NCBI GenBank assembly: GCA_030998225.1
Contig: JAPYXD010000704.1
Span: 9,052,001-9,116,000, forward strand
Origin: Diplolepis rosae
Taxonomy: Eukaryota; Arthropoda; Insecta; Hymenoptera; Diplolepididae
Direction of reading: 5' to 3'
Length of the DNA: 64,000 nt
Under the pieces are notes generated by a model. The model was not told the origin of the DNA, made no database searches, and saw only the letters and a list, made by a program, of their open reading frames with translations. Below are positions 11,771 to 24,377 of the stretch, in pieces. A program made the position numbers and the translations under genes. Each line of letters starts with the position of its first letter. The stretch's first letter is position 1.

Positions 11771-12559
11771 GGGAATTTTTTAAATTCAACAAATAAATTC
11801 TTTTATTAACTCCCACTGATGTGAAGCAATTCCAATTTTAAAACGAAAATGTAAGATTTCCATACAATAATTTTCGCAATAATGCTTTAAACTAAATGAT
11901 TGGAACGTAAGCTGTAGTATTATTACCCTTTTAGTTTTCGTTTTGCACTTTCTTCCGCACAAATAAAATGCGCATACTTTGGGAAATAGTAGAGAGAATA
12001 ATAAACTACGCTTATCTGCTTCATCTGGGTAAAAATTACAACAACAAATTTTTCCGAAGAAATTAAATATGGATAATTTTTGTCACCTGCCGCATGTCCA
12101 TACGAAATGAGATAACGATTTGAAACTTGGGAGAATTAAATGAAAGACAATGAAGAAGGTTTTTCTGATCCTTGATATTTATAAATATAAAAAAAAGTTT
12201 TCAATAAATAGAGATAGTTGTGCGAACACCGACCGTCCTCATAGAACTCTTTATGCGCACGATCTAGCAAGATCTGCCCTATTGGAAGTAAAAAGATAGA
12301 AATCTTATCCTTTTGAATCTTTATTATAGAAACATATATCAACGTCATTCTTTTTCTATCTCTTTGTCAACCTAAATTCACGTCTATCGTTCCAAAACTT
12401 AATTTCTACCCCTTAATGGTGCATTTATACCTCTGTCTGCGTGACCGGTGCGGACAGAAAATACATAAGAGCAAAAAAGACAGACGTTTTCTTCTTGTCC
12501 AATTTCACACTGCCTGTATCCTTTACTCTTATGTATTTTCTGTCTACACCGGTCAGGCA

Positions 12560-13276
12560 GACCACAGCCAATCACAATACACGTCTATCATTTTTAATCT
12601 CACCTGTTCTATCTCATTCTATTCTTCATCTATCAATGTCAATCTTTTTCTATCTTTTGTCAATCTAACTTCACGTCTATCTTTTTCAATCTTCCTCTTA
12701 CTATCTCTTTCTATTCCACATCTCTCAACATCAATATTTTTCTATCTTCTTGCCAATCTAGTCGATGCCTATCTTTCCCTATTACAAGTTTTGAACTCTC
12801 TTTCTATCTCTCCTTACAACAAAAGAAGATCAGTCCACTACTAAGATATTTTATATACTTTTTATAAAAGGGTGATTATATTTTATGGCCAATGAAGTAA
12901 TAGTCTTCCCCTATATAAAACGACACAATACTTTTTAGAATTGCAATCTTCATTTCGTGGTAAGAATAGATACTGAGGGATATAGAGAGAGATTAAAATT
13001 TGCACTATGGGAAGATAAATGAGGGATAGAAAAAGATACAAGTGGTCGATCACGAAAGATAGAGAAAGATAGATACTACTTGAGTCAGCGGATAGATTAA
13101 GGGATAGGAAAAGATAGATATTCCCGGTCACTCTGGATAAGTGTGGAGATATAGAAAAAGATAGAGTTTTGGGGATACAAAGTGATGGATTGGGAGAGAT
13201 AGAAATGTTCTATCTTTTCCAATCCCCCAGTTCCTATCTTTTTCAATCTTTTTACTTCCAGCAGGGTGTCATGGTA
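12560..13276. repeat. GATA/TATC-type degenerate satellite, inverted halves
   Basis: From about 12560 to 12830 the sequence is a loose run of CTATCTTTTTCAATCT-type units; from about 12960 to 13200 the same units appear in reverse complement (GATAGAAAAAGATAGA). The two halves could pair into a long imperfect hairpin. Open frames here are rich in Ser, Leu and Tyr because of the repeat and are not taken as genes. The right end is the repeat shared with 3.85 kb. Confidence 0.7.
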
Positions 13277-15349
13277 ATGCAGATTGCTTGATTGATTATT
13301 CTATAACAAATTTTTTTTGTTCCCCTAAATGAACGCTTTCACTCACACTTTAAATTCTATTTTATTAACGTTTCCCCAACTTTTTACCACTTTCTTTTAA
13401 CTATTAATTTTAAATGTCGACAAAAAAAATATCGATCTGATAATTGACTTGGTCACGTGGACTACCTAGGAGATGGCCTGGGGGGGAGGTTAATTCAGTG
13501 AAAAAAGGCATGTTTTTAAGAATTTTTTTTGGCGATACAGATTGTGTTAGTTCATTCAGTCTATTTCCATATAATAATGCAACATTTGAACAATATTTGC
13601 CTAAATTTTCTTTGCTAATTTGTTATTGTAAAATGAATAATTATTCAAATAAACAAAGAAGCTCCCAGCAATACCTAGTGAATTATGTGAGGAAGTGCTG
13701 TGCAAAATTTCAAAACGATTGGTTCAGTAGATTTTGAGTTATGATGTACACGGACTTTAAAAATAACAGGTTCCAGAAAAACGCTTTAAAGTTTTGCTCT
13801 ACTAATTCGCAACTCGTAAACTTGTATAGAAACCCGGCCTGGAGCAACGGACGCTCAAATACTCATAACTTCGTCAATTTTGCTCCGATCGACATGAAAT
13901 TTTTACACAATATTCTTGAGATATTATGCAATCATTAAAAAAAATAGTGAAAAAATGCAAAAATAAAAGTTTATATGCCCCCCCCCCCCCCCCCCTTAAA
14001 CGTTTTACAAGCCAAAATAACAAAATGCTAATAAATTCTAAAGGAATTTATTGTTAAAAATTCAAAACTGATTGGTCAATATATTTGACATATTTTATAC
14101 TGTGATCACTTAACCCCTTTAATTACTATGTAATATATTTCAAATAATATTTATTTTTTATCGATATAATTAACTTACTTAATAATTTCATTTTACTGGT
14201 TTTTATAAATATCTTATTTTTATTACAAAATATTTTCAAAATTTTCATTTAATATACGTAATAATTTAATAATTTCATTTTTGACATTTTCACTAATTAG
14301 AATACTGGGGACGTAAAACACGTAATAATAGTAAGTTATCGTAAAAAAGCATGTTAATTACCTAAGACAATTTTACGTATATACCTACCCAACTCCGGGT
14401 ACAGGGCGAAGAATCGGGCGTGCCCGTTTCAGCAAATGCGTGCATGAGTATATAAACAGGGCTGATGATGTCATATTCTAGCTTGTGTTGTTACGCCTGA
14501 TAGTAAGTTACGTATGCGATCGCACACACGTGAAACACAGGACCGTGACTTCCAAAAATATAAAATTTTGATTATCTTATTTTTTATCATTTTCATTCTC
14601 AGTTTAATTCAAGCAGACAGTTTTTCCTCTGAAGTAACACTTTTATCCATTGAACTTAATCTTATATAGATAATTTTTTATTATTGGAAACATTAATGAT
14701 GAAAATTTTTCTAAATATTTAAAAGGAGATATATTTTTTATTTTATCAAGCAAAATTTGTTCCAAAAATCGATATAATTATTTCCTGGGAAATCTAACCT
14801 GAAAGATGTTGAAAGTGTAAGAACTTGAAATTAATATAACTTTGAGTGTAAAACGAACTTATAATTTTTACCAAACATAAGAAACATTTTTACAAAAACC
14901 CTAGTACTTTTGGTTAATGTATGCTAACGTCAAAGTGATAACGATGACCATTTATGTATATAGTGAAGTTATTATTTTCATAAAGCTATTATAATTTTAT
15001 AGGGAATCAAATCATTTTGAGTGAATACCTTTATTTTATACTGAAAAATTAAACAATGCAAAATAAAATAAAAAGTTATTACTGTAGTATTTGTTCCTGG
15101 GGCGAATTCAGTAATTGATACGGGAATGTTTACTAGCAAGGGACACCAAGGGTACGCTAGTACTACTTTAAACATTTTGCCGATTGAAAAAAACTGAGAT
15201 TTTGTAACCGGATCTTGTTGCTTAAAGATTGAGAATGCTTAAAATTATGAATTTAATGAATTTAGTTAATAATTTTGTCATCAAGTTGTAATAATCCCTC
15301 CGCACGGGGACTAGTTTTACTCGCGTAGGCCGACGTTTGCGATCTGCGG
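13277..15349. other. Intergenic sequence, no supported gene
   Basis: AT-rich sequence with no recognisable coding region. A run of 18 C residues lies at 13978-13995. A TATATAAA box near 14451 is followed by a GC-richer stretch but by no open frame, so I do not call a promoter there. Minor open frames under 100 codons show no family resemblance. Confidence 0.5.
13978..13995. repeat. poly-C tract (18 C)
   Basis: Uninterrupted run of 18 C residues, unusual in AT-rich surroundings. Length is likely polymorphic and hard to sequence. Confidence 0.9.
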
Positions 15350-15384
15350 TCAGTCGCGCGCCGGTCGAGTGTGTTTAAGGATCA
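15350..15384 (+). promoter_or_regulatory. Candidate Inr + DPE core promoter
   Basis: TCAGTC fits the arthropod initiator, with A+1 at 15352. Exactly at +28 to +32 (15379-15383) lies GGATC, matching the downstream promoter element consensus RGWYV. The surrounding 100 bases are clearly GC-richer than the region. A strong splice donor follows 122 bases downstream. Inferred to drive a transcript on the plus strand; the nearest plus-strand gene is beta-spectrin, 13.7 kb away. Confidence 0.4.
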
Positions 15385-15473
15385 TAGTGAGCTTGGTTAT
15401 TTTTCTTGGATTTTGTGAAAGTTTTATGCCATTTTCGTGGTGAAACGGAATTCCGGGGTATTTTTTTGAAAGG
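15352..15473 (+). other. Candidate non-coding first exon (beta-spectrin 5' UTR?)
   Basis: The segment between the candidate initiator and the donor GTAAGT at 15474-15479 has the shape of a 5' leader exon. It contains a minimal upstream open frame, ATG at 15427 followed by four sense codons and TGA. The beta-spectrin coding exon begins 54 bases after a good acceptor ending at 29014, so at least one upstream leader exon must exist. That this is it is only inference from position, strand and signal quality. The intron would be about 13.5 kb. Confidence 0.35.
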
Positions 15474-16489
15474 GTAAGTGCTGAGTAATAAAAGACTCCT
15501 TTCAAAAAGGTTTGATGGAGTGTATCATTCATATAATTACAGTGCTATGGGTGTATTACCCAAATAAAAATGGCGTTTGCCGACCCAACTCGCGCGATAA
15601 ATTTGACCTTTTTCTGTTGATTCTGAGTTTTTGAAAAGTTTATCTTCGTTTTAAACAAAAGAGGATTTTTTTTTAGTGTATTAGAGAACTATTGATCCTA
15701 ATGTGATAGAAAAATTAAGCACAAGGCGAAATGTTTAAGAGCTCGTCCTAAGAAGGGATCCACTGTGCGGTCAAATCAATGGCTTATTTTTAACCTTTTT
15801 ATGGATCAAATTGAGAAAATTTTTGCTGACGAAGCTTCTAAGGCATACGTAAAAATAAAATGGACTTTGTTTTAGATATTGTGAACTTTTTCCAGTGCTC
15901 TTTTCTGTCAAGCGTTAAGAATTATTTTCTCCAGGACATTGTTCCTTTTGATGGCTGCGTTCACCTGTCAAAGAATCCAGGCAACCTGCTTGTGACCTAA
16001 TTTCATTGATTTTTTTCGTTAAAAATTGATTGATATTTTACAAAAGAGTTAATGAAACGAGTTGACAATAATTTGATTTTTATTAAAATAACGGATAACA
16101 GAGAAGTGAAGCATTAATCGAGTGACATTTTAATTTTGTAATTCGTACATGCACAGGACGATTTTTCTGTAATAATGTTCTGTTTATGATTTGTTCAGAT
16201 ATATTAGTCAACGACACTCAAATTGGTGGCAATTAATAGTTCGATTGAGATGACACTGAATGCTATGGTGGTGTCATCAATAAAATTAGTTACAAACGTC
16301 AAAAACGGAAATTTTATCTGTGTTGGTGTAAATGCATATGGTATATAGATTTCAAAAGTAGTGTTTGTGCATAAAATTTTTGTCTTTGAAGCATTAATTT
16401 CTTCGCCTTATTATCGTAATAGAAGAATTCAACATGTTGATTTCCCTCTAACTTGTTTCTTTTTGTTTCATGATTTTTTAAGATTCATT
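15474..16489. other. No gene seen
   Basis: AT-rich sequence, possibly intronic if the leader exon upstream is real. No repeat arm or open frame could be assigned. Confidence 0.4.
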
Positions 16490-16875
16490 CCGAACCAATC
16501 CGACCTAATCCGATTAATTCCAAGACATCAATCTGAATGAATCCGAATGAATCCGAGCTCGGATTGATCCAAACCGAATTTTCAATCAGAATCAATACAA
16601 ATGAATCCAAGGTCGAAATGATTCGGATTGATTCTGATTGAAAATTCGGTTTGGATCAATCTAAGCTTGGATTCATTCGGATTGATGTCTTGGAATTAAT
16701 CGGATTAATTCTGATTAATTTTTAACCGTTTTACATCAAGCGAGATATAAAACGTTTTAGGGTTGGTTCGGAATGATTCGCTTTGGCTCGGATACAGATA
16801 TCGGAATGAATCGGAATAGTTCTGATTTACTCGGAATGAATTTCAATCCGATACTTTCGCTAGAGTGTATTTTCC
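16490..16875. repeat. Dispersed repeat of GATTCGGATT-type, palindromic copy
   Basis: Built of degenerate units resembling TCGGATTGATTC. About 16500-16620 is inverted relative to 16620-16720. The right half, from about 16625 to 16862, matches 58790-59092 in order, ending with CCGATACTTTCGCTAGAGT here and CCGATACTTTCACCAGGGT there, so it is a dispersed element with a defined right end. No coding capacity. Confidence 0.7.
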
Positions 16876-16879
16876 GATT

Positions 16880-18607
16880 CAATTTTTAATTGCAACTTCG
16901 TTATTTAAATTTAAATAAGGTAGAAATATTAAATTTTATTGATTACTACAGTTATGAGTAATGTGTAACATATAGGTAATAATAGTAAGGCAAATAATTC
17001 TGTTCAATTGAAACCCGATGCATCTCTTGACTCGTGTACGAGTAAGTCATCAATCAAGGTTACATACAACAAAGCTCTTTTGAAATTCACACTACGTAAA
17101 GCTGTAGTAGGGACTATAGAGCTCACATATTCTTTCAGGTTTTATGTTTACTGTTACGTCATTATTGCACTGATTTAGTGATGGTTCAAGCATAGGTACG
17201 CATTTCGAATGAATGAATAAATGAACGTTGAATTGTGAACCATACTTCCGGAAAGCTTTCCTTGTACTTGTTCATTAGGTTTTTAATTCCCAAAAATTCA
17301 ACTTAATTTGTAAAATGATCATGAATGCTTGGAAGAACGATAACGAGTCTTTTCACTTTTTAGTTTGTCCTAATAAAACAGGAAGTAACAAAGAACACGA
17401 GTTTTATACAATTGCTGCTCTTTACTTGCTTTTACGTGCCTAAGTCAGTCATTTATGGTTCCAGTCCTGTAATTGAAATCTCTTTTTATTTTGTTAAGAA
17501 CAATTTTTTAAATTTTCATAAATTCGGCGAATCAATCAATTTCATATTATTATAATAATTATTATTTATTATTATTATTATATTTAACGCTTGAATGAGT
17601 TTTAACTCGAAAGTTTTAAAATTCAAACAGTTTGATATTTTAACAATGTAAATTTTGTTTGTTTTTCAAATAAGATTATAAGGAAACAGGCGAACAATTC
17701 AACATGTATTTTACATCTTTTAAATCGAGTATGAACCATAAAATTCCCATATTAGTGAATTTAATAAAATTAATTAGCTATTCCATTTTTTATAGATTAG
17801 AGAGTAAGATATTTTCCAGCAAAATGTATATGAGAGACTAGATTATTGAACTTCTAAAATTGAGAAGTAACGATAACTTTCAATCACTTTCAATCAGGAT
17901 AGCCTGATAAGATAGACATTCTTAGCAGCTCACAATGTTTTCATTGATATTTGTACGTAACGTGGGCGTTGGCGCGTCGCGGGCAAAAGTCTCGCAAATA
18001 AAACTAAAGTTAATTTTTGCAATGAATAAAATGCAAAGTTTTTCATACATTGATGTTGCTAAAATGCTAAAATGCAATAAGCACAGCTTAAAAAAAGATT
18101 TATATAATTTATCTAAAGTTCATGGAAAAAAAATTTAACGCATTTTTTCTTTATTTCACAATTGTTTCAAATTAATTCTAGATATGAGTTTTCATTTAAA
18201 ATTTAATTGAAAAAATTCATTTGAAGCTTCTTATATTCAGTATCAAAAATGTAGAAGAATATATGTAAATTTGTTGAGCATTCTTTATTTTCCATATTTT
18301 TATCTTTAATATTCAAGCATGTTTATATTTTGAATTTATTTATTGAAAGGTATTATAAAAATGTAGCACCTTTCTATGTGCATGTTTGCTTGAGGATTGG
18401 GAAGTAAGTTTTAATGTTAACTGATTACTCAGAACTCCAGAAATAGTTTTACAATTTTCTTATTTTTGTTATTTACAACCATTCAGTTTTTCATTTGACC
18501 ACTGACAATGACTAAAGACCGTAATTTCAATTATCTTTTTTAGTGGTAAATAATTTTCCTATAATGGGAATTTATGAAGTTCAAACCTAACAACAAAAAA
18601 TGTTTAC
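16880..18607. other. No gene seen
   Basis: AT-rich. One open frame of 67 codons at 17935-18138 starts in a slightly GC-richer patch, but its product has no recognisable motif and there is no splice or promoter context, so it is not called. Confidence 0.4.
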
Positions 18608-18943
18608 GGCCATGGACCAAGTGGATCACGTGACCAAATTTATGGTAAATATATTCGTGTAAGATAAATTTTTTTCTACATAAAATATCTTTATGAAAGT
18701 TTATAAAATATGATAAAATACAATAAACATTGTCTGTCTGTTCCATTTTAGTGAAAATTTTGCAAAAAATGTCCTTTTATAAAAATAGAACTGGATTTTT
18801 TTAATGAAACGAACCAAACAGGCGTTTTTATTGTATTCTCTCTTATCTCTCAAATTTCCAAAAAGATATTTTGTGTCGCAAAAAAGTTATTTTACATGAA
18901 TCTAAACTATAATTTAGTCTCGTGGTCCGATTGCCCAATAGCC
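18608..18943. repeat. Foldback repeat, family with 24.4 kb copy
   Basis: The left arm begins at GGCCATGGACCAAGTGGATC and is mirrored by the right arm ending near TGCCCAATAGCC. The phrases AAATATCTTT and GAACCAAACAGGCGTTT lie in corresponding positions of the two arms. The second copy at 24378-24782 shares the same arms and centre. A partial one-arm copy is visible near 21250-21340. No coding capacity. Confidence 0.7.
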
Positions 18944-19662
18944 TAAAACTTACAAAATATTCTTTAATGTTTAGAAATACTCGTAATTTCGAAAATTCCC
19001 GCAAAGTATTAAAATATTGCAGAAATATTTTTTTCAAAAGTAGATATTATTGTAGTCGGTCTTTAGGTATATTCATTTTATAACAGCAATATTTCAAGAA
19101 AAAATTTCAAATTTGAATGACCTCTAGTTTTTAATTACAACGCATTTAAGTATTTCCTCTGTTTGGTGAGTTTATTTTTACTTTGAACAGTTCCTAACAA
19201 GAGTGACATTTTTTAGTTTCTCGTTTATTTATAGAGAGATAGCTAAAAGTTTTTCTCCATTCTGTTCAATTGTAGTCCTGCGCTGATTCTGCAGTGAGTT
19301 TCCTGAAATAGTGAGTCCCGAGAGGAAGGGAAGTCGTGATCGTTATATTTAGATCGTCCACTCGACAGTTTGGAATGCCATGTGCTTTAGTTACGAACTG
19401 TCAGAGGCAGTCATGCGCTTTCCCCCTCAGCACTAGTTAATTAGATTGATAACAGGGTAAAACCTCATTTCCTAGTGTTTAAAATGTAAAGAAGCCTGAA
19501 GAAATAATAATTTTTTATGATTTTGAAAATTCGGACTGTGACAGAATCAAAACTTTGAAATATTCAAAATTTGTTTACTCAAATTAGTATCGTCCAGAGA
19601 ATGCGAAATAATTCGGTAGTAAGTTTTAAGCGAATATAATATTTATTTAAAAAATGGTGTTC

Positions 19663-20329
19663 TTTAAGAATGTACACTACGTACAGTCAATCTCAAAATT
19701 CCCCAATCTTGATAATAATTTATAAAATCGACAAAAAAAGATTCATTATTAATTTCGACGAATTTGGAAGGATGTTTCTAAGCGTACTATGGAAAAAAAT
19801 AGTTCAGGTTAAAATTATTTACGCAACAATAGTTTTTTAATAAACAATAGATTTTAATTTTTTGTTTTCTCTTCACAATCAAATTAAAATTCTTATTTAA
19901 TTTTAATGATCAAGAGCTCATTTTACTCTTTAAAAGATTCTCGGCAATTGTATTCGGGTGAGTTTTATTAGAAATTTTTTTTTTTTTAGAAATTATACAA
20001 TTATTATTATAAACAATGGTAGTTCAAATTTTAATAAAACTCACTCGAATAGTATTTCAGGATATCCTTTAAAGAGTAAAATGAGACCTTGGTCATTAAA
20101 ATTAAATAAGAATTTTAATTTGTTTGTGAAGAGAAAACTAAAAATTAAAATCTAAATAACTATTGTTAAGTAAACAATTTTAACCTGAACTATTTTTTTC
20201 TATAGTCTGCTTAGAAACATCCTTTAAAATTCGTCAGAATTAATAATGGATCTATTCTTGTCGATTTTATGAATCATTGTCAAGATTGGATAATTTTGCG
20301 ATTGACTTTACCTAGTGTATATCCTTAAA
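19663..20329. repeat. 0.67-kb inverted repeat
   Basis: Left arm 19663-19971 and right arm 20034-20329 are inverted copies at about 85 percent, from TTTAAGAATGTACACT at the outside to GGTGAGTTTTATT at the inside, with a loop of about 60 bases. Open frames inside are arm sequence and are not called. No target duplication was recognised. Confidence 0.75.
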
Positions 20330-20339
20330 ACTTGTACAT

Positions 20340-21530
20340 TAAAATTAATACAAAAAACAATTGTCGGCTTTTTATTTTAAAGATTTTTTAAGTGAAAATT
20401 TCTTTGAAGGTGGAGATATTAAACTCAAACCCCGTATTTTTTTGTAATACTGCGCAAATTATGTTAAAATTGCGCAATTCAAAATATCAATTTTTGCGAA
20501 TGTTAATACATTTTTTTAAAGACATTTTAAGAGCAATAATTACTATAAAACTATTTTAATTTTTACTTTATAACTAAACTGGAAAGCTTTATGTGATATA
20601 GAATTAAGTCGAAATTAAAAGCACACCTGAATAAAAATAACTTTCTGTTCAATATATTCATCTATATATTCATTGTCTAACAATTACATTTTAAATTAGA
20701 CTTAGAAAGATTAAATATTATTAAATTTTGAGGAAATCCAAATTTTAAGGAAATAAAAGGCTCTAAATTTTAATTTAAATTTCATAAAACTCTGTACGCA
20801 TTTAAACAGTTAGTTTTGTGATTTATTCTTCATGACTTGAATTCAACTCCATTTTTCCAATCAGAAGATTGAAACTCTCTGAAACCTTTAATTTAGTGAC
20901 ACATCCTCTTTAATATATATATATATATATATATCCGTCTTTTTGAAAAATTCTTCTAATTACTCTAAAGTTTAATTTCTGGGCCATTGTGATAAGTAAA
21001 CATGTGTTGAGACCCGAGAGTAATCTGTTAAATAACGTTAAACAATCGCTGGCTATGTAAATGACGAGGCGTAAAACGTTAAAGCGTAGATTAATGCAAA
21101 TGCGGAAGTGACGTAGTAGATGTACCTCTTACCGTGGAACATCGGCCCTCGGTCGAAGTAGTTTAGTAGTTTCCCGTATCTGATGGGTTCACCGATTCTG
21201 AAAAATGCATTCTTGCTCTTTATCGTCTTCTGTTGTATTTTCCACAATGTTCAGGAAGATATTTTGTAAAATGCAAAAATTATCTTACATGAACTTTCAC
21301 AGGAATTTAGTCAAGTGGTCTGGTTGACACATAGCTTTAATCCTTTTTTTAATAAAGCATTAAAAGTATTCATTGAACAATTAAAAGTGATTAGTTAAAA
21401 GTCTGAATCAGCAAGTCCAGAAATCATGTATTGCAGAGCTCGTATTTTATTATTAAAGGTGTGACTCATTAGTACAAATTGCATTGCTAATATGTATGTT
21501 ATCACAGTTATCAGCGATAGAAACTCGATA
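20340..21530. other. No gene seen; (TA)n tract
   Basis: AT-rich, with a TA dinucleotide run at about 20912-20934. The portion 21240-21340 resembles one arm of the foldback family at 18.6 and 24.4 kb. No exon-like open frame found. Confidence 0.45.
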
Positions 21531-22131
21531 TTGACGTAGAATCCAAATCCGAAATCAGAATCAGCCTATCACGTCAGGATTTTGAGATATTTGAGGTTAT
21601 GTACAGGGCGCAAGAATTTTTTTTGGTTTTTTTCTCAAATTTCATCATTTAGCACTAGCCTTTCCCTTCAAAATGAGCTATTGAACAGTCACGAGCGATT
21701 TTTTTTCACAAAGATACGGCCGATACGGCCATATCAAGTTTTGACATTTATCCGAACAACCTTATGAGCATTCACATTGACTCTTTGGTGCATACCATAT
21801 TGCATACAAAAATTTATCTTGAAAATTTGTGCTTGCGGGTTTTGATGGTCTGTGAATAAGAATTTACAGTCAGAAAATTGACATTAGAGAGCGAAATCGT
21901 TTAATTCCGTAAATTTCGATCCGCCATCTTAGAAATGGAAATGTCAATTTTTTTGAAGAGAAAGAGTAGTGCTAAATGATGAAATTTGAGAAAAAAACCA
22001 AAAAAATTTCTTGCGCCCTGTACATAACCTCAAAAGTAGCGAAAACCCCATTTTCGAGCACATAACCTCAAATATCTCAAAATCCTGACGTGATAGGCTG
22101 ATTCTGATTTCGGATTCGGATTCTACGTCAA
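21531..22131. repeat. 0.6-kb inverted repeat
   Basis: The left end TTGACGTAGAATCC is mirrored exactly by GGATTCTACGTCAA at the right end. The arms continue for at least 130 bases (phrases CCTATCACGTCAGGATTTTG and GTACAGGGCGCAAGAA). A second inner phrase, AGCACTA, is also mirrored. The right arm contains about 30 extra bases. It is a non-coding foldback, class unknown. Confidence 0.8.
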
Positions 22132-22139
22132 AAATTACC

Positions 22140-23185
22140 CCGGAAATGATCTTTCGTTTTCCAACAACAAATACAAACCTATTATTTGCAGACCTGTGTT
22201 ATAATTTCAATCACACGAAACTGCTTGAACTTTAGTTACTTCAAATGATTTTCCAAAATTTTTCATATTTCCTAAAGTGTTACCATAAAAGACATTTGAA
22301 TGTGAAAATTTAAAATTACAAAAATCTTAAATAATTGGAGTAAAAAATATTCCATCGGTTCAAAGAAATATTTATTTGTTCAAAAAGCTTATTTTTAAAA
22401 ATAAAATAATTTGCACTTTTGTTACATGACCGTCTTTTTCTAAATTCACACGTAGACAATTCTCATAAATATATTCTTATATGTTCTTATATCTTATTCT
22501 TATATCTTATTCTTATATAATTATATTCTTATTGTACATATTTAACTGAAATAATTTATAATATTTAAAATCTTTTGATGAATCTGTAACAGAAAAGTTT
22601 AATGCCATTTTAAAAAGTATCTTGAAAAATTTTGAGGCTGATGAGTTTAATCATATCAACATTTGACATAACTTGACTGAATGAAAAATTAAAATAAACA
22701 AACGAAGCAACTAAACTAACATCTATTTTGGACCAATAGTATACATGCGGAATTTTTAGTACACTTTATCGTATAACTTTCAATACAAAAAAAAACGCTT
22801 TTAATTATAAGTGGAAGATGATTATAATTGTATTCATATAAATATAAATTCATATAAAATTTCTAATACATTAACACTACTACAATAAAACTTAACCATA
22901 TACACTCAATATGCTCCAGAGATTAATTAAACTTCAAACTTTATTAAATTAAAATTAAATTACAAAATTTTAAAACAATAATCGATTCCCTAAATAACTA
23001 TAAACTTTTGATACAATTAGAAATTGGTTGAGTCGGAATTTTCTTGTCAATCATTTCTTAATTTATAAAAGATGAATCAATTCCTTAAAATCTAAAATAA
23101 TTTTAAAGAATATAAAAGACTTCGTTTCTTGATTTTATTAAAAATCTTTTAAAATTAAATTAACTTTTCAGAAAATTATAAATTA
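22140..23185. other. No gene seen
   Basis: AT-rich; a short degenerate tandem of TTCTTATATCTTA lies at about 22463-22530. No open frame or repeat arm of note. Confidence 0.4.
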
Positions 23186-23557
23186 CAGGGTGGCCGCTTG
23201 ACCGGGAAACCGGGAAATGACCGGGAATTTTCTGTGACCTGGAGAAACCGGGAAATGACCGGGAATTTTTTTAAATTTTTAATAAAAAACGATTTCAATT
23301 TGTTTTAAATGTGTTACATAAAGTGATTTACTTATATATTAAATTATGCATTCCGAAATTCCCGCCTTATTTCGTGATTTCGGTATACCAGGAGAAATTA
23401 CATTTCAGAATATTAGACAAAAAATATTTTAAAACTTTAAAAACCCATTGCATCAACTGTTATTCATTGGAAACTATTTTTTTAATGACCGGGAAAAAAT
23501 TTTCGATAACCGGGAATTATTTTCGCCGATGAAAACGGCCACCGTGCGGCCACCCTG
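23186..23557. mobile_element. 372-bp MITE with CAGGGTGGCCGC ends
   Basis: The element starts CAGGGTGGCCGC and ends GCGGCCACCCTG, perfect 12-bp terminal inverted repeats. The six bases AAATTA directly precede (23180-23185) and follow it (23558-23563). The interior near both ends repeats the phrase GACCGGGAAA. CAG...CTG ends recall hAT elements, but a hAT duplication would be 8 bp, so the superfamily is left open. The 73-codon open frame inside is not taken as a gene. Confidence 0.85.
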
Positions 23558-23563
23558 AAATTA

Positions 23564-24377
23564 ACTAAGTCGGTAATTTTGGGCATCGTTATTTTAAATT
23601 TAAAAAAATAAAAAATTCTTTGAATTCTTTAAATGCATTTAAATATCAGTCTTTCAAAACTTGTTATAATAATTCCATAATTTCACTTTGAATAATAAGT
23701 ATATCTTTTTATTTTAATTATTAATCATTTTATTTACAACAAAAAATTATTTTAGTCTATTAAGTTTCTACTGGCAATCATTTTGTGAACATGTTTGTTT
23801 GGAATTTCAAAAAATTTCATCCTGATTTTCTGATAATTTATTTTTGAATGGTAGAATAATACACATATTTATAAATGAAAATAACCATTTGGGAAATTGG
23901 TCATTCTTTTTAACTTTGAATCAGTGGCGTCAAAATTACCGACTCAATCAATTCATAACTTTCTTCCATGTTATTTACAATAATATAATAGACAATTATT
24001 TTTTAAAAAAATTTCAAACTCATTTGGTGCATAAATTAAATTGAAAGGCAAATGCAAAATGTATTTGCATAATTAGTTTTACTGAAACCACATTATATAT
24101 ATTCAGTAATAGGGTTGCAATTTGCAATGAGAGGTTGCTCGCCTGCGCATTGACCCGAATTCCTGTAAGCTTTGTTTCACGGAAGAAAAAGTTGAACAAC
24201 AGTCATAATATGCAAGAAATTCTTCCTCTTTGAATTTTAATTATAGTAACACTTTTTTACAGATTGCTAAAATTCACTCAATGAATCAACTAATTTGTCA
24301 GTGCTTGACTAATTCAAGTTTAAAGTGGGTACATAATTGGTAAGCATCGGGGAATCCATTGGCCTTTAATTAGAATG
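23564..24377. other. No gene seen
   Basis: AT-rich sequence with only short open frames and no assigned repeat. Confidence 0.4.

Noticed and set aside
12416..12844. 142-codon open frame rich in Ser, Leu, Tyr
   Set aside because: It lies in the CTATCTTT-type satellite and its composition follows from the repeat; no start context or splice signals.
14449..14530. TATATAAA box with GC-richer downstream sequence
   Set aside because: No open frame, splice donor or initiator at proper spacing; TATA-like strings are common in this AT-rich DNA.
17935..18138. 67-codon open frame in a slightly GC-rich patch
   Set aside because: No recognisable motif, no exon borders that would join it to another exon.
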